From Gammaproteobacteria bacterium (GTDB lineage Bacteria > Pseudomonadota > Gammaproteobacteria > S012-40): a DNA stretch of 14,956 bases. Under the pieces are notes generated by a model. The model saw only the letters and a list, made by a program, of their open reading frames with translations, was not told the DNA's origin and ran no database searches. Numbering within the stretch: the first letter of the stretch is position 1; every line of letters starts with the position of its first letter. Below, piece by piece: positions 13,660 to 14,956 of the stretch. Position numbers and translations under genes: made by a program. The stretch is from assembly GCA_029857925.1 (NCBI GenBank), contig JAOUGF010000008.1, positions 1-14,956 of the forward strand, given 5' to 3'.

Positions 13660-13687
13660 CTCCTTATCCGGGCTGCCGGATGAGGGG
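13660..13687 (+). promoter_or_regulatory. Leader hairpin containing an anti-Shine-Dalgarno-like sequence
   Basis: Bases 13660-13671 pair with 13676-13687 over 12 pairs (two of them G-T) around a GCTG loop. The segment at 13657-13666, CACCTCCTTA, is identical to the 3' end of E. coli 16S rRNA as I know it. The hairpin holds most of it. If freed, its CCTCC could instead pair with the GGGGGG (13720-13725) in front of the lipoprotein ATG. No T tract follows, so it is not a typical terminator. Confidence 0.4.
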
Positions 13688-13728
13688 CGCGGGATTGGGA
13701 AAAGTAATGTATTCGAAACGGGGGGCGT

Positions 13729-14145
13729 ATGTGGGCGCAGCGAGGGTTGAAATTCGCGGTTGCATGGGTATTGGTCGGTGTCGGTGCGTGCCACATGCAA
13801 CAACGCACAGACACGCGTGATCTCGGCGAGGGTGCCGCATTGTCACTGACTTTGCAACCGTTCCCGTTGGTGATGGGGAAAAAAGCGGAGTTATATGCGA
13901 CGTTGCGTAAGCAGCGCAGCGCGGGCACCGGGTGCCAAGTGCAATATCGGCAATTTCCATTGGAGAGCGGTGCGGCGGACGTGGCGTGGTTGGATGTGCC
14001 AGAGCAGTCACGGTCGGGCATATATAAAACGCACAGTTTGGAATTTGTCAGCACAGGCGTGTGGAGGATCGAATTTAATCTCACTTGTGGCGAAGAATGG
14101 AAAAAAAATGGCGTGGGCTTTGAATATACCGTCACAAAACAATAA
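13729..14145 (+). CDS. Lipoprotein with a YtkA/FixH-like domain
   Basis: This 138-residue protein has a lipoprotein signal peptide: Arg5/Lys8, a hydrophobic core and the lipobox VGAC with Cys21. The mature part looks like the YtkA-like beta-sandwich: LTLQPFPLVMGKKAELYATL, then a variable middle, GIYKTHSLEFVSTGVWRIEFNLTC and a final FEYTVTKQ. Members are small periplasmic or membrane-anchored domains found near copper, cytochrome oxidase and FixH-type genes, but the neighbours here (HDOD, fabI) do not support that link. The ATG at 13729 follows GGGGGG at a short three-base spacing and a structured leader. The Cys in FNLTC and in GTGCQ could form a disulfide. The family call is moderate; the molecular role is unknown. 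Confidence 0.7.
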   Translation: MWAQRGLKFAVAWVLVGVGACHMQQRTDTRDLGEGAALSLTLQPFPLVMGKKAELYATLRKQRSAGTGCQVQYRQFPLESGAADVAWLDVPEQSRSGIYKTHSLEFVSTGVWRIEFNLTCGEEWKKNGVGFEYTVTKQ

Positions 14146-14155
14146 GCCATCGGTC

Positions 14156-14176
14156 AACAAGCCGCGCGTGCGCGGC
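14156..14176 (-). terminator. Possible terminator downstream of fabI
   Basis: A GC-only inverted repeat (GCCGCG with CGCGGC, 14161-14176) lies 50 bases past the fabI stop on the minus strand and is followed by TTGTT. The stem is strong but the T tract is poor. It sits between the convergent lipoprotein and fabI genes and could slow transcription from both sides. Confidence 0.35.
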
Positions 14177-14226
14177 GCAAACGCTTATCGCAGCATTGCG
14201 CAACGCACCGCTCTTTCGTCGCAACT

Positions 14227-14956
14227 TTATTCTTCCTTGGTCGGTTCCGCGTCCGGCATCGTCATGCCTATCGTGCGGTAGCCGGAATCGACATAGGTGA
14301 TTTCGCCAGTGATGCCCGCAGCAAGGTCCGAACATAAAAACGCGGCGACGTTACCCACGTCTTCGATCGTGACATTGCGGCGCATCGGCGCATATTTTTC
14401 GATGTGGTTGAGCATTTTACGGAAACCGCTGATGCCAGCCGCTGCAAGCGTCTTGATCGGACCGGCGGAGATGCCATTGCAACGAATGCCGTCCGGCCCC
14501 AATGAGCTGGCGATATAACGCACATTGGCCTCCAGGCTGGCCTTCGCAAGGCCCATCACATTGTAATTGGGCATGGAGCGCTCTGCGCCCAGGTAACTCA
14601 ATGTCAATAAGGCGCCATTGCGACCTTCCATCATCTTGGCGCCAGCCTTGGCCAGCGCGGCAAAGCTGTAAGAACTCACCTCGTGTGCAATACGAAATCC
14701 TTCACGCGTGACATTGTCGAGGTAATCGCCCTCTAATTGCCCCTGCGGTGCGTAGGCAACGGAGTGTACGAGGATATCCAAGTGATCCCAATAATCGTCT
14801 AAATGCTCAAACACCGACTCGATTTGTTCATCGCTGCTAACATCGCACGGAATGGTGATTTCCGAGCCCAGTTCCGCCGCCATGCGCTCCACACGCTCCT
14901 TCAGCTTGTCATTTTGATAGGTGAAGGCAAGCTCGGCGCCTTCGCGGCGCATGGCC
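14227..14956 (-). CDS. fabI: Enoyl-[acyl-carrier-protein] reductase (NADH), N-terminus cut off
   Basis: The frame is open to the right edge; the first visible codons (Ala-Met-Arg-Arg-Glu-Gly) align with about residue 27 of E. coli FabI, so the NADH-binding glycine segment and the true start lie outside. The fragment has about 242 residues and is close to E. coli FabI throughout: GAELAFTYQNDKLKERVE, VTREGFRIAHEVSSYSF, TLSYLGAERSMPNYNVMGLA with the catalytic Tyr pair and the following Lys, RYIASSLGPDGIR, ISAGPIKTLAAAGISGFRKM and TIEDVGNVAAFLCSDLAAGITGE. FabI reduces trans-2-enoyl-ACP in the last step of each fatty-acid elongation cycle and is the target of triclosan. No key residue is missing in the visible part. 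Confidence 0.97.
   Translation of the reverse strand, partial: AMRREGAELAFTYQNDKLKERVERMAAELGSEITIPCDVSSDEQIESVFEHLDDYWDHLDILVHSVAYAPQGQLEGDYLDNVTREGFRIAHEVSSYSFAALAKAGAKMMEGRNGALLTLSYLGAERSMPNYNVMGLAKASLEANVRYIASSLGPDGIRCNGISAGPIKTLAAAGISGFRKMLNHIEKYAPMRRNVTIEDVGNVAAFLCSDLAAGITGEITYVDSGYRTIGMTMPDAEPTKEE

Noticed and set aside
13660..13687. The 12-bp hairpin as a terminator for the HDOD gene
   Set aside because: No T tract follows on either strand, and it lies downstream of a good extended -10, so a leader role fits better.

Overview
The window reads as chromosomal DNA of a Gram-negative proteobacterium, most likely a gammaproteobacterium. The grounds are an E. coli-type FabI enoyl-ACP reductase, an outer-membrane TonB-dependent receptor, an OlsB/OlsA ornithine-lipid pair, a lipoprotein with a lipobox, exported c-type heme motifs and a PhoB-type operator. 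GC content looks close to 50%, except for one AT-richer gene-free stretch (about 9800-10140). I see no rRNA, tRNA, CRISPR array or intact insertion sequence. Thirteen protein genes are supported; the two at the edges are cut off.

Layout. (1) 1-2623: the C-terminal end of an alkaline-phosphatase-superfamily hydrolase (+), which overlaps a convergent MarC-type membrane protein (-), with a membrane-anchored neutral-ceramidase-like protein (-) upstream of marC. (2) 2664-3281: a histidine phosphatase (+), divergent from the ceramidase-like gene. (3) 3332-5408: two unequal SUMF1/FGE-sulfatase-fold exported proteins in one minus-strand operon. The first carries two CxxCH heme c motifs and keeps an FGE-like C-x4-C pair. 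The second has lost the cysteines and holds a Rho_N/SAP-like mini-domain inserted in its fold. (4) 5810-8140: a divergent membrane hybrid sensor whose kinase core looks dead (phospho-His replaced by Gln, N-box and G-boxes eroded), while its C-terminal receiver is intact and has its own in-frame Shine-Dalgarno and ATG. (5) 8153-9725: olsB-olsA, one base apart, behind a three-repeat Pho-box candidate. (6) 9726-10460: gene-free apart from the olsB promoter, with a long imperfect hairpin. (7) 10461-12506: a divergent BtuB-like TonB-dependent receptor with a Pro-rich linker. (8) 12725-14145: an HDOD regulator and a YtkA/FixH-like lipoprotein with a structured leader. (9) 14227-14956: fabI, cut by the right edge.

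How the genes fit together. Lipid and envelope functions recur (FabI, OlsA/B, ceramidase-like hydrolase, MarC, lipoprotein, TonB receptor). Phosphate limitation is a plausible input for olsBA. The candidate novel system is the heme-SUMF1/Rho_N-SUMF1 operon with the divergent pseudokinase-receiver sensor across a 401-bp intergenic region. The functional link between them is inference from position only.

Several starts were chosen over longer open frames because of ribosome-binding sites: 4321 for the second SUMF1 gene, 12506 (GTG) for the TonB receptor and 12725 for the HDOD gene.
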